From NCBI GenBank assembly GCA_025175665.1, contig JANKKI010000274.1, positions 937,501 through 1,001,500 on the forward strand: a stretch of DNA of 64,000 nt, read 5' to 3'. This DNA comes from Cinchona pubescens (lineage: Eukaryota > Streptophyta > Magnoliopsida > Gentianales > Rubiaceae). Below are positions 45,906 through 59,995 of this stretch, in pieces. Position numbers and translations under genes: made by a program. The notes beneath the pieces are model-generated. The model made no database searches and was not told the DNA's origin. It saw only the letters and a program-made list of their open reading frames with translations. How positions within the stretch are numbered: the first letter of the stretch is position 1; every line of letters starts with the position of its first letter.

Positions 45906-47837
45906 CCTAGAAGAGTTCGTAAAAGAGAATGTCAATAGCCTGAAGAGATGTATCAGGTTTTTGACCATATCTATTCAACTGGTTAAAAGTTTTGTATTCC
46001 ATTCTTTTAGCAGTCTACTAGGTAAAATTGATTTTACCTTTCCTTATTTATCTCCTTGTTAACATGGAACTTCTTGAAATTCTGTCTATCATTCTATCAT
46101 ATTTAAAGTATGCGCTAGCCCGTAATTCCATCTTCCATAGGCATGTCAATATTTTGTAACTGACATTGCGGATGTGCAAATGACACTCATCTTGAAGCTT
46201 TATCTGAATTAGAATTAATATTGAATATGAGCTTTATTGGTGAACTTTTGCATCCTTGTATTTCATTCTAAACTTAGCAAAAGAGAATTTATTGTGTGAA
46301 ATAACAGACTTGAAACTATAATCTATTGTGAAAAACACTTTCATGTTCAAGTTAATTTCAGATTTGAGATTTGCCCTACCGACCTGCCACATTACATAAT
46401 GTATCTGCTAGGTGAGGATGGTTCTTGGAAAGAAGTTGAGCAAACTAGTTGCAATTTTGGTCAAAGAATTTTGTTCAAAAAAGGCAGCAATTTGCGCGTT
46501 TTTGCTTGCACAAAATGGTAAAAGTGGTGGACAAATGCAGTGACATTTGCAACACCCAGCAAGTTGAGGTTGTGATTTGTCTGTTCTGAGAGAATAAATT
46601 AGTACAGAATGACTGAATAATTACTCGCCAAAAACTCATGCTACACGTTTGGAACGCTTCTTTCTAAATGTAAGCTCTGTTTGTACCGTAGACGAATGGA
46701 ATAGTTATTATTTACGATATTATTTGTTTGGAATAGTTATTATTCACGATATTATTTAGAATATATTAGGATTTTTTCATTCAGGGAGTATTTATTTGTC
46801 CTTGAACAATAAAATTTTTGCAAAAAATATTTTTAAAAATTAAAATCATTCATAATTCAAATCATGTTTTATATAAATATCTTGTAAAAAAATAAAAGAA
46901 AATAATAAATTTTGTATCGTTTAATTAAGCAATTCTAGTCTTTATTAAAATTTTGAAAATTTTACACCATCTAAATGTGATACATAATTTAACAATGAAT
47001 TTTTTCTTAATGAATTGAATTTTAGATATGATGATATGCTCAATGAGATAAAATTAATGAGTATGTTTAGATTATTTTCTTAAATTTTAATTATTTGGAC
47101 ATAGATAAATAAACAAAGAAATGGAGAGAATCGTTGTTCATTTAAAATAAATACTATTAAAAAAAATTATGAAATATTATTTAAAAAATAATAAATTATG
47201 AACCTGTCCATATAGAACCATTTGGAAGCCAAGTTTGAGAATGGAGTTTGGTAGCTGAAATTGAGATACATGACCTGAATTGGAGAAACATTCTTTTAAC
47301 TGAATTTGAGTTACTCTACAATTTATTTTCGTCCAAAAACAATTTCCTGGGTGTAAGAATTTAGATAGATTTGATTTGAAATCTTAATCTATAAAAAAAT
47401 ATTAAATAAAGTAATTGATTTAGTTATGAATTTAAAATTTACTAACAAATGATAATGTGATTTTAATAATTTAACGAGTGAATTAAAATTCACCTAAATT
47501 TTATATTATTTCAAATTCATTCATTTTGAATTATTCTTTTAAATTAAATTCACCATTCTAAGCCAATAATGTTTGTGAATGAATTTTGGCAAAAGTTGAA
47601 AGGGACTACGTTGAATGGAGACCATTGAAAAGTGGTGGTAGTAATAATAAAGCAAGAAGGTCCGTCCAGTACGAAGATGGCTTGCAGAAGAAAGTTCGGC
47701 GACATCAGAAAAAGGGCTTCCTTTTCAAATTATGATATTTTATGGATTTGACTAACTCATTCTCACATTGGGATCAAAGTTACATCCTTTCAACTCAACC
47801 TTTCTTAATCTAATCATCAATTACTCAACTTTTCCCT
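45906..47837. other. Downstream of GPA1, AT-rich spacer
   Basis: The first several hundred bases are probably GPA1 3' untranslated sequence. A stretch at about 47590-47740 is less AT-biased but gives no recognisable protein. Confidence 0.35.
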
Positions 47838-47846
47838 TTATATTTA

Positions 47847-48469
47847 GGAATAATTACATCTACTTTCTTTTGAGATTTAACCAAACTACCAAAACAATCT
47901 TGTAGTTTGGAAAAATACAATTACCCCCTATTACTAAACTCGGTTAACATAACTATTGAAAAGACTAAATTACCCTTAATAAATATATAGCATAATTAGT
48001 CCTAAACTTTTTCCATAATTCAGCAAAAGTCCAGAAACTTTCGTTTTTGCCAATTCAAAGAACAAGACAATTTTATAGCAAATTAGTCCATCATACATTC
48101 TCCACAAAAAACTACCATCTCCTCCACCATAAACCACCCCTGCCACCTCTATAAGTGACATCTCCTCTCTCATAAAACTCAGGATTCTTAGCCCATGCGA
48201 TGATTCTTATGATGGGTATCGGAAGAGTTGTATTTTTTTTTTTTAAAGGTATACGAATGGTTAGGAAATTGTTTTTAATCAAATGCCAAATTTTGGAAAT
48301 TTAAATAATTATTTGGCGATGGTGTCATCAAGTTTCTTAACAACAACTAATAGAAGGAGGCAACGGTTAAACGTTTGGACGTTCAAAGGAGTATATTGTA
48401 GTTTTGTCAAATTACAGGATTTATTTGATAGTTTGGCTAAACCTCAAGGATAGTAAATATAATTAACCC
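47847..48469. mobile_element. Mutator-like MITE with 9-bp target duplication
   Basis: 623 bp. Left end GGAATAATTACATCTACTTTC, inverse of the right end (GATAGTAAATATAATTAACC), matched over about 80 bases including AACCAAACTACCAAAACAAT. Flanked by TTATATTTA at 47838-47846 and 48470-48478, an exact 9-bp duplication. No transposase frame. Confidence 0.8.
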
Positions 48470-48478
48470 TTATATTTA

Positions 48479-50971
48479 ACTTCCACCCCTTGAAAATTTT
48501 TAGATAAATGAGATTCATAACAAATATTATAGATCTCTTTGGCTTTTAATCTTAATTCACTTGCATCACTATCATATGATCTAATGTATTAAAATAATTA
48601 TCTTCATACGTGATATAGGTAAATTAAAACTAAATAATCCATGATATCTACCATGAATCTGATACATTTAAAAATTTCCATCAAAAAAAAAATAATAGCA
48701 TAACACCAATGTCAAAATTTCTGATTTCTATAGCATTCATCTATATTTGCACATGTAGCACAGGGAAATAAGACAAAAGAGCTATAGAATTGGAATACAC
48801 CATTTGGTCCACCTAAAGAAAAAGAAAATTACAATAAATCATTAAGAATATTCGACCAAATAAAATAGAAATACCCTACAGTCAATTCTTGTATTGATTA
48901 GTCCATTACTCCATTTATAAACTTTTTGGTTTAAGTTATTGTCACAAGTATCACACGAATTTAATTTTGTTATAAATCACTCCGGTCTAGACCATAAGAT
49001 AGGTCGTACAACGAGTTTATACAATAATTTTTTCATATTATTTTAGTCAAAACTTACAAAAATTCGATCTACATAAAATAAAAGAAAGTGGGTCGTAGAT
49101 TTGAGATATATTTGCCCCAAGTTTTACCTATTTAAGTTTTTTCCTATCATTTTGGATTCATACGAGGACAAAATGGTCACAAAATGAATTTAAGAGACCT
49201 ATGTTCAAATTCAATCCAATTTAAATGAATTTGAGGTTAAATGAGTTCATTTATCGGGTTTCGAGTTATTTTAATTGAGTTAACCGAAATTATTTATTTG
49301 GTTTGAATTATATTTTTCAAAATTCCAAAAACCCAACAATCTGATAACCTAATATAAGTCACTTATATATTTTTATTTTTCATAATTTCTTATCTATTTA
49401 ATATAATTTATAAATTTTTACTTTTATTATTGACATAATATTCATCTAACAGAATTTTATAATTTTTTCCTCTTCAATTCTTGACCTAACTTTTTTATTT
49501 TGACAACATACATATTGTAATTAATGATTTTATAATAAGAAATTGACTTTTTAATATTTTGAGATTTTAACTCAAATAATTCCAAAACTCAAATAACTTA
49601 ACCCGAATAATATTTTAATTAAATTTAATAAAGTTTTTGTATTAATTCTTAAGTTTTTCATTATCAACCAAAAAATTTAAAATTAAATAAAAAATTCGTC
49701 GACCCAATAATCTAACTCATAAACACCGCTTCCTATGAAAATGAACGCAAAAGAGGGCAAAGTGGACCAGAGTCATACCCAAGGGACCGACCAAAACACC
49801 TCCTCTCGGCAGACTACAGCTGCTCAAAGAGGTCACTTTCTTGATCAACGCTCATTTGATTTTCTGTCATTTTTTTCCCCAAAATCAATTCTAATCAAAA
49901 TTCTCACCTCCAAAAAGAAGGGAAAAAAAAGAAAAAAACTTCCATTTCCAATAACCCTTTTCCTTGCTTTTGATGAAAATCATAAAGGCATATTCTTTTT
50001 CCTATTCCATTTTCACAGAGAGAATAAATATTCTGCCTTTTCTCTCATTCTCGACAGACTCCAAAAACCCTCTTGTATTTTGAACTTTTCAACTTTCTTA
50101 TACAAAATAATGGGTTCTTGCTGATAACTTGTTTGATCCATCTATTTTGGCAGAATTTCAAATTCCCTTATTGCAGGTTTTTTTCTGAATTTTCTTTTTA
50201 TTGGCATTTGTCTTTTATTCATATTGAAAGACATTGATTTTGATTATATTTTTTGGTGAATTAGTACATGTTGTTGCATACATTTTACGGAATTAAATGG
50301 AAGTAATCTCTGTTTTGCCTCAATTTTTATTTTATTTTTTATCCCAATATTGTAAATGAAGTTGAATTCTCTCAATATTCGAAGGCTGAAAAAAGATTGG
50401 ATCTTTTTAATTTTGTGGTTTTTCAATGAAGAAATGAATTTGGCAATCAATGTGATGGACTTGTTTCCTGATTTTGATTTGGGGTTGCTTTATTTTCAGG
50501 TGTTAGAAGGTAAACTTTTTAATTGCGATTATGGGATTTTAATAATAATTTTGCATTTTATTGCATTAGGACCTTTTGATTACATTTCTGAATAATGGAA
50601 AATAGCAGTTATTTACTCTAAAACTATAATGCTCTTTTGTCTTTATGCCAATATACAGCATGATTGTCTTAGTAAAAAATTGTTACAAATTTGTAATCGC
50701 TATTAAAGTTTTGTTACTATTGCATTGTTTACATGGAATTCTGTTTCTTTTACACTATGAGTTGTTGCACTGGTCCATACTTTTGTTTTGTTTTGTAGTT
50801 GATTGGTTTATTGTTTTGATGATCAATGTAAACTTCCGCTAATAATCAAATCGGAATTTTGGCAGGGGTTATTTATTATCATTGTGGATCACCTTAACCG
50901 TCTGATTGTGTAAGAAGTCTCTGATTGAGCATATTAAGAATTGAATATAGTGGAAGAATTGGTTGTTTCTC
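48479..50971. other. Spacer and probable FAP2 leader region
   Basis: AT-rich to about 49700. From 49740 to 50160 composition is less biased (a 129-codon open frame with no family resemblance) and may be FAP2 untranslated leader. A 5' intron is plausible between here and 50860. Confidence 0.35.
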
Positions 50972-53900
50972 ATGGATCCAAATGGAGATTCATCCATCAT
51001 ATTTCCGATGGATCCACTTGTGCCACATAGTTTCAGCACTCATTTCTTGTCCCACATTGTTGCGTTTGCGGACAACTCCAGATACTTGTATGTCCCTGGA
51101 AGTTTGGCACTTCCAAGAAGTTTTCAATTGTTTTTCGAAGTTTGCTGGTTCTTTGTTTATTTGGTTTGCAAGCGGGTCAAATTCCAACATAGATCATATT
51201 GGCAAACATGATGGTTCATACCCTCGTAACCGTAAATGTGATGCCCAGCTAAAGCGTACAATTTCTCAAGGACAAAAGTTCAAAGGAGTTTTTGGCAATT
51301 GTACATGTGAAGGGAAATGGGGCATGCCTTTGATCTTGGGTAAAATTTCAAGGTTCTCTATGAAACACTTGTATATGGAAGCTGAACAGCTTTGTTCATT
51401 GTCCCCACTGTCGTTGGCTGCTGCTCTGGTACCTCCATTTAACAATGTGTAAGATCTCATTTCTAGCCAGAGTGCCAGACGGAGCATTTGGTGAAACTTT
51501 CGTATATTTTATGATATAATGCTTGAGGAGCATGACTTTGGTTGTTCTCTGTCGTTTAGTCTCAGAACAGTGTTGATTTTTTATCTGAAGTTCATTTCTT
51601 TGTGGATATATTCAGTCCTGTCAAGGTGTACTGGCTGTTCCTTTGGAGGCTGGTGAAGTTGCAAAGCAGAGATGCATGAGTCAAAGGCCTTGTGGAATTG
51701 AAAATGATAGGTGCAATGATATTTCTTTTCAGAGTTTGAGTTGGACTGGTCATGCTGTAGAGCCAAGAACTGGCATTGAGTTCCCTACCATCTTGGAAAA
51801 CACCGTAGCTGCTGAGAATAATTCCAGTTTCACATCAGAGGTAGATGTATAGAACATGAAACGCTGTCAGTTTAACATGTTCTCTTGCAATTATTTACAT
51901 TTTTGAAGCCTTACAGGTTTTTTGTGATTAGATTACTAAACTTTCTGAATACAATTTAACCTTTGGAACTTTTGTGCTTGGCATTAGTCAAATGTTCTGC
52001 TGCCTTCACCTTTTGCTAAGTATTTTTGTACTTTTGGTCGAGTGCTCCCTGTTGCACATTAGAGGTGTTTCTTCAAAGTGAGTAGTATCTCGATTTCTGA
52101 CGAGTTAATGCTTTCAGCTAAGCATCATAGAGATTGACCAAAATGGGTTCCTCTATAGGATCAACTTTCTCTCTTTTCTTTTCAGGATTTTATTAAGCTA
52201 CTTAGGTACTGGCAAATTCTTGTGTGGACTGCAGTGGTCTCACAACATTAGAGGACCCCACGTGGGTCCCTCAGCTGGGGCCCACATCTTCTAGGAGGCC
52301 ACTATGCATGCAGAAGAATTTGCCCTTAGATACCAAACCACTGATAAATGCATAACAAAGAAAGAAATAAGAAGAGAGGCATTTTGGTCAATATAGCTCA
52401 GATGAAATATTTATTGTGTGTCTATGGAAAAATGTGATTGTGCTATATCAAATGAAGTCTCTTGTTAGCTCTTTGTCCTTGTCTATGTTGTGCTAGATAG
52501 ATTATGTTCAAGAGAAAAAAAGAAGTCAATACCCGGCATATTATTTATTTTTGGCATAGGTAACATGATAGTTTCCTTATTATGAGGTTTGGCTGCACTT
52601 CTTCATCAACAATAACTGAGCTATTGATATCTTTTTCGCTTGTTATTACCAATGTTTGATTACAACAACTGTGTCTGTATCAGGTGCTTGTCGGGACTGG
52701 ATCAAGAATAATGAAGATAATCAGAATCAAATCTCTCAAGGTCTATGCCTTTGGTTTTTGTAAGTCCCTTAGCTACTTGGGCTTTGAATTCTCTCAATTC
52801 CTACTCAAGATCCAATTATTACTGTGTTGTGTTGTGATAGATGTACATCCTTTTGATGTCTGTGAGAAGCTGGGTCCAAAGTATGCTTCTCTTCCAATAT
52901 GTGAGCTGAACAAATCTCGTGATTTTTATGCAGACCTTCTCAGGTATATGAACTAGTATTGAATGACCCTGTGCATGAAGTAAATTCCATTTTCTTCTTC
53001 TCTGCTTGTATATCTAATTTTCTTTGCTCATTTTTGGGATAACTATCCTTCTGTTTTTTCATCTTGCGTATTGGATGTTGTTTTACAGCTTTTGCTTGTT
53101 TTCTGTCCATTTTGCATAAAAGAACTAAGAAAATCCTTTTTGGAAGCTTCCACGCATAGCTTGTGTTATTTTATGTGGATTAAAGAAAAATGAATACATT
53201 TGTAACTGGGAAGAAGTCATCATACTTATTGATCATCAAAAGAAATTGCATACTGGTATAGTTTCATATGTAAAATGGAGCTTAGAGTTCTAAATTGTGT
53301 TCCGTCGTAAAATTGATCTTATGGTAATCTTGTGGACATCCTGAATTTTAGATTACAGAGCTCAAGTATCTAACATACTTTCCTTTTATGGCCAATGCCT
53401 AATATTACTCTTCAAGTAAAATTTCAATGATTTGTTTTCCAAAGTATAATTTTTTTCTCTATTCCTTAATTATAACGGGGAATAAGATCTGAATCCAGTT
53501 TATCTAATGTAAAGGTAAGTAAAGCGTGACTGGAATTGTTTTAACTTTTAGCCATATTTACTGTACAACACTTTGCACAAATAGTAACATACAATATCAT
53601 CCTGAGAAACTAGAGGCTCTGCTATTAATAATGGGAGTATATATACTTTGAATTTGAGCCATGTTTATTTACATTGTTTTATTGTATATCTTATAGATGG
53701 GCTACAGTATAGATTGAGGAGACAGTCCAAATTGCTTGGGCTGGTACTAGAGCATAGAAGAGATTTTTTTCATTTGGAATTACTTTTCTTGTAGATAGAT
53801 GTTAACTATTGAAAGAAATGAATCAGTTGGTTAGCTTACTTGATGTGCTCTTACTTAAATTTGTCTGGAAATGAAAACTGAGCTTTCTTGGGCAAATATT

Positions 53901-56434
53901 TAACATTTTCTAAAAGTATGTGGACTTGGAAATCATTACAATTATTTGAAAGAAATGAATAATTGAGCTTGATATTCCCGTACCTAAATTTGTCTGAAAT
54001 TAAAACTGAGCTTTCTTGGGCATATATTTAACATTATCTAAAATTATATGGACTTGGAAATCGTTACAATTATTTGGTCACTGATATTGGCAAATATGCT
54101 GCAGGGAAGACATTAATATGACCGTCAGGCTTGTGGTTAGTTGCATCATAGAGACGGCATCAAAATCGACACTGTTAAAGAGTAAGTGCTGAATGTGTAT
54201 GCATTTGGAAAGAATTACATACAGTCCTTGTGTCTGTGCTGAATGTGTCCTTGCAATAAACTAATTTTATCCTCTTAGGCACTTATTTCCTTTGATTGCT
54301 GGTGATCTAAGTTACCCGGACTCGGATACGGGTGTCGGGTATGGGTACATGTCCAGGTGTCGGATTCGTTAGTTTCATAAATTGAGGATACGGGGACACT
54401 CTAAAAGAGTCGAACACGGGTGCGGGGGTGCGTCTTGTATACTTGTATATGATAGTGTAGTTAGTATAGTAGTAATGCAATTTGATGATATAAAGCAATT
54501 AAACATTATTTTATAACTCATTTTCCAAAAAATAAATATGTTTATGAGTAGTATTAAAAAATAGTGGTGCACTGAGAAAAATAAGACATTAGAAGGATAT
54601 AACTATAATAAGATTTAGTGATTTGATAAACAATTCTCATATGTTTTTCCCTCATATGATTTAATCTTCCTCCCAATATTATTGGTCATTTCATGTGATG
54701 AAGTCACAACCATGTTAAAGTCAATATAATTTTTGGCTTGGTAAAAAAGTCAAAGTGCCCAATTGAAAGTTGACCATACGGACACGGATCCCACACCACA
54801 CCCACACCCATGTCGACACGGCAAGACACGGGTACTCTGGGGGTGAGAGGAGAGTCCATGTAACATAGCTGGTGATTGATAAATTCACATGAAGCCCCTT
54901 TCTAGTTTCCCAACATCATTAGATGCCTAGTGCAACTAGAAAGGGCTTTGTTTGCTTTTTACAGTTCCATGTCTTTTTGCTGTTCTTGCTGCATATGTTT
55001 TCAAGCATAAGTGATTTGCTTCCCTTCTTTTGGAACCTTTCCTTGATTCATAACCTGAAGGAAGAAGTGTCAAATTGCCTTTAGATTTCTTGAGTTGAAA
55101 ATCTCTGTCTTTAGAGACCAAAGCTGCTCAGTTCAGTAATTCATTTCAATTCTGTTAAACATGATGTGTCAAAAGATTGTACTTGCTTTGCTGTTGAGTA
55201 CAGATCTTTCTACAAGTTAACTAGTGTAAGTTTTTGCTACAAGTATTAACACTCTAATTATATTTTCTGCAGTGCTTTTGAGAAAGCTCTTCGCACCAGA
55301 TTACTGAAGGTAAGCCAACTTTGGTGAGATTTGTTTCCACTATTCCAATTGACATTAGTCAATCTGGTGGCTGATGCATTCTTTTATTTTAGACAAATCC
55401 CGACACCGATTACACCTGCCTACAAAGATTTGGTTCTATCTTCCCAAAAGATATTCCTTTGCATGCTGTAAGAAGTTTTTCCCTAGATCCTCTTGTACTT
55501 TCAAAGTTTACAAAATTAATATCTCTGACCTAAAACTGAAACTCTTCAGGGAACTACAATCAATTTTCGTCAAACGGCTGATGGATGTTTTATCACTGAA
55601 AGTAAGTAAATATGAGTAAGGAATTTCTATCTTTTTTGTATTGTTTATTGGTCTCAGCTCTTATAACTAAACATCCAAGCTGGTTTGATGGTTGGGTCAT
55701 AAACTAATCAGAGCATCAACACATTTAAGTCCTCGTTAACTTTGTAAAACCTGATGCAATGGGCTGTAAAATATAATTAACCTTCTAAGCTTGGCTTTGC
55801 TGAACTCGTTTGAGTGCAGGTGAGATAATAAACAAAGCAATTCTGAACGCAGTTTGTCAAACTTGTTTAGAAACCAAAGCAGGGTTGGATAAATTTAATG
55901 TTAAAAATGACTTAATTTATGCATCCTATTGTAGCCATTCCACATTTTCTCATGTGAGTAGCTTCATTTTAGTGGAGTTCTATTAAGGTTCCCTTTTTTA
56001 TTGTTGTGTTCGATTATTGCTGACTTACTAGCTGACTGTCAAATAGTATATGTTTTCTGATAAATGATAGTAAAGAAAGCAAAGGTTTAATTTTTTAGAT
56101 GCTCGTAGGCATTCCTTGAATTTGAACTTTTGTTTCTGCAGTTGGGGATAATCAACTTGGAACAGTCCAAAGCAAGGACGTTATGTAGTAAGTGATCAGG
56201 CCACTGTTTAGATATTCTATAAACTCTTGTAGAATGTGAACTTTTTCTAACGTAAACTCTAGAGGAAATGAGTAAGTAGCTGATCAAGAAAAGAAACTAA
56301 AAAATACTAACATCCATTGTATACATGTTTTTCCAGGGGCTTTCTTCGACATGTATATTGGTGATATTCCTGTTTGCGAGCAAACAAAGGAACAGATTGG
56401 GGAAAATGTTGCGAATATAATGAGGAGGTGCTGA
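50972..56434 (+). CDS. FAP2: Fatty-acid-binding protein 2, chalcone-isomerase fold, three frame breaks
   Basis: Arabidopsis FAP2-type protein: a chalcone-isomerase-fold protein that binds fatty acids in plastids and lacks the isomerase role. Exons: 50972-51446, 51616-51840, 52684-52759, 52841-52943, 54105-54181, 55273-55309, 55393-55467, 55550-55601, 56142-56187, 56337-56434. Exon 1 starts MDPNGDSSI and carries VFNCFSKFAGSLFIWFASGS; later exons give HAVEPRTGIEFPTILEN, VLVGTGSRIMKIIRIKSLKV, VHPFDVCEKLG, REDINMTVRLVVSC, LLKTNPDTDYTCLQRFGS, GTTINFRQTADG and RAFFDMYIGDIPV, with TGA at 56432. All splice junctions keep phase except for three insertions: one C near 51114 (before QEVFNC), eight bases around 54142-54152, and one A near 56183. 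A full-length but broken gene, or one with sequence errors. Confidence 0.85.
54307..54867. mobile_element. Mutator-like MITE in FAP2 intron 5
   Basis: 561 bp. The ends (CTAAGTTACCCGGACTCGG; inverse TATGTTACATGGACTCTC) are inverted, with further GC-rich paired blocks (GATACGGGTGTCGGG; GACACGGGTACTCTGG). Flanked by the exact 9-bp repeat GCTGGTGAT at 54298-54306 and 54868-54876. No transposase frame. Confidence 0.88.
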
Positions 56435-57205
56435 ATTGATCGAGCTTCGATTATAATATCATTTTCTTAAAATAATTAGTTTGCAGGTGGGTCAAATTTT
56501 TGGCATCCATAACTTTAATATCAAACTGACTGATGCGCTCTTCATTCTTGGCTCCTTGGAATTATTTGGATGTGGCATTGTTCTAACATCATGGGTTGAT
56601 CACACTTACCAGAGTATTGTTAGGTTAGATACTTAGCTAGTGTCCATAAAATTGTAAGATTAGTTAGTTATGGTTAGATCTTACATATTCATTGTAGTCT
56701 TTATGAGGATTTGCAGCTGTGGAATGGCTGCTTCAGCTCATGTATATCTCAGTGACAGTGTGTTATATGGAAGGTGGTGGATTATTATTATTATTTTTTT
56801 CCCCTGAAAGTGGTGGTATTTGCTGAGTTACAGATTTTAATGCCATTATTCTTCTTCTGAGTTTGCTTTTATATGTGTCTCTCTAAAACGCCAATTGAAT
56901 TTTAGTCACAATCACCAAATCTTTATACTCAATAGAACAATATAATTCAACCAGGATTCTGTGAAAACTTCATTCTAATAACCAGTGGAAAACAAGGATT
57001 CAATGTCCAGAATCAAACACAAACACCAAGATGTTGGGGTAACTCCCAATTTCTTAACTTCAAGAAAGCTGTTAGGATATCTCTCAAATCCTGAACGTCT
57101 AAGAATTAATTTATGGTTGTCTTATGAAATGCAATTTTGCATGGTTTTGCAACATTTCTATTCTATATATAATGTAAGAGACATTTATGGTGCAATCTAT
57201 ATCTA
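56435..57205. other. Downstream flank of FAP2
   Basis: Likely 3' untranslated region followed by spacer. The 75-codon frame at 56985-57212 shows no family resemblance. Confidence 0.35.
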
Positions 57206-59995
57206 TCTATAGTATATTAAAAGAACGGATTTGATTAGGTATTTTAAATTTTCTTTTCGAAATTATCCTTGTTTTATAATTTAATAACTACATCAATTAT
57301 TTGACTTGAACATCTTTTTGGTAATTGTTAAGGCTATTTATGTAAAATGCACATAAAGAAAGAAAAAAGGAAATGTAACTAAATTTTAGGGTTCATAATA
57401 AAAATTAACATTGATTGAATTAAATTTTCTTTTACAGTAGAATTATTTATTTGAAAAAGATTCATTTTTTAGATCTACTAATTTACCCATATTTTATGAC
57501 TCACCAACAATCCATTGTTTTCTTTTATTTATTGTTATTACAATTAAAATAAAATAGACATTTTATATTAAGAAAGAATTTAGTCCAATCATTTTCAAAA
57601 AATTAAATATGTGCTCATGATTGTCATAAAAATAAAATAGTCCATGCACATAACAATTACTATATTGACTATAGTGAAATAGTCCGTGTAAGGAAATCTT
57701 TTGATTATTTGGATAACATGACCTCAAATGATATTGATTTTCAAAAATAGAATAGTAAAAAGTGAGCTATTATACCTAGAAAGAAAACACCCATTATTAA
57801 ATAAAAAATAAAAATTGTAGTCTAAAATTTCACTCATAAAAATTTTGAAAAAAATATTCATGATTGTAATAAAAACGAAGTGGCATCAAAACACCACAAA
57901 GTAAAACATGTATAAATCTCATATGGTCTGTTCGTCAAAATAGAATTCAAAAACAAAAACAATACAAAATTGCATCTAATACTTTTCTACTCTTTTTCAA
58001 GATTGCAAGATTCGTATAAAAAATAATAGTGATAAATTGATCAAATAATTTTTCAATTTTTAAGAATGAATAGTGGAAGGAGAAAAGATTTGAAAGTTTA
58101 GAAGATGGAATGGTTTGGTGGATTATGAAATAAGTATAAATTAGGTATAGAAAAATATGGTAGTGTAAATTAAAAGAAGTCAATTTTCCCTTTTCAGTCA
58201 TCAGAATAAGGGACTAATGGAAGTTCAATTCTTCGCTATACTACAACAAGGGATTGAATTACTTATATATAAGACTGGAAGGCTGCCAAAGGAAATGACC
58301 CTCAATCCTCTCTGACACTAAGTTATTATGCTAACTCGCTAGCTAGCCATCTCATTGAGGGCAAAAAATGAATTGATCTTTGAGATGAATTTAGTAATTA
58401 AACAATAATTGTTTCACTGTGACCCTTCCTAATAAAAGAGTTTAAAATTTTAATTCCCAATGAACTATTTAGGAAAATATTTTGGATATTTACAATAAAA
58501 TAAAAATACAGAAAGAATTCTTATGTTGGAATGAATGAGAGGCTACGGAGAAAAAACCAAAAAAAAAAATAGAGAAAAAAAATAGTCGTACCATTCTTAT
58601 AAAACAAAAAGAAAATTCAAAGAAAAAGAAGAAGAAAAGATTTAGCTACCAATATTGAAAGGATTTGAAATAATTTTAATGAGTTGAGGTGATTTCATGC
58701 TTGAATCTAACATTTCTAATTAGGTTAAGTTATTGTTCAATTGCTATATAAACATGATAGTTATGATTTTTTACTTGTGATGTGAAATTTTATTTAGTTG
58801 CCCTTAAAACCATAGTGAAATTTGTAAATTTAATTTAATTTAATTTTAAATTATTTGAGTAATTATTATTATGATTATCAAGAAGATTTTGAATTATTAT
58901 CAGACTAATTGTCATTATCTTTGTTACTAGATTTCTATGGAAAAACATGCAAATTTCATTCGAGTTGAATTTAATCTTTGTATTTAAGAGATATTAACCT
59001 TACACAAATTTCAACTTATAGTTTAGTTTAGAGTTAACACAATGTTTTCCCTTGATGATATTGAAATATCTATCGCCTTTCTCAAAATTCATAAAGTAAT
59101 CAATTAAATTATTTATGGGGATCCGTTGAACTATAAATTGACAAAATCACAATTTTTAGTTTTCATAATATAGTTTAGTATGTTAAGGGGTTACTATTTT
59201 CTTATAAGTTAGATTTGGAACTAATAAATTACATTATTTTGTGGAAACAAATATTTCATATTAGAATAATATTGTTTGAAGATAATATGATTGAGATAAT
59301 TATGGTACATGACCAATTTGTAATATATCTCAAGTTTTTAAAATATAGTTCTTTAAACAGAACTCATTCGGTAGTCATTTGTCCAATTTTAATGTATAAT
59401 TGGTTATATCTCAACTTTAAATGATCACGGATCAAATGTCTCTTTCTTGAATTAATTATTATAATGGTTACAATTAGTTGATTTAAAAGAAGACACAGGC
59501 AAATAGATGATTGAAAAAAAGAAAATTAAATCAGAATATGTAATTAGGGAAAAGTTAGAGTAGTTAAAATTTTTCTAACTAATATTAGTCATCAAAAAAA
59601 TACCTTAGTAATAGTTGAGCAAACATAGGTGGTTACATATATGGAAAAATTTGGAGAGAAATATAAACTCATATTGCATAGGCTTTATTGAAACTATATT
59701 TTTAACATAATAACTTTGATTTTATTAAAATATAAAGCACATTGAAGATGCTACTTGAAACAACCACAAATAATAGAACTTTCAAAAATAGATTTTTATA
59801 ATGCTTGAAAAATGAAATCTATGTGTGATTAAATATGATTATTCTTGAAATAAATTTTATAGTGCCTCCATTATCCCCATGTTGCTAATTTAGTGATCAA
59901 AATAAAATTTTTCTTGATTACTATTAACCAAAATATGTAAATAATTAAAATTTGAAGTAATTTAGTGATGTTCAACGCACAAACTCTTAAACTAG
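57206..59995 (+). mobile_element. Probable non-autonomous Helitron
   Basis: The 5' end TCTATAGTATATTAAAAG follows an A, and the 3' end CGCACAAACTCTTAAACTAG is followed by a T. This gives a 5' TC and 3' CTAG inserted between A and T, as Helitrons do. The terminal ATATTAAAAG and CAACGCAC...CTTAAACTAGT motifs match plant Helitron ends I know. The usual hairpin just before CTAG is degenerate. No Rep/helicase frame is present in the 2.79 kb, which is AT-rich throughout. Confidence 0.6.

Noticed and set aside
49735..50124. 129-codon open frame upstream of FAP2
   Set aside because: No family resemblance and phenylalanine/lysine runs typical of AT-rich leader DNA; more likely untranslated sequence.
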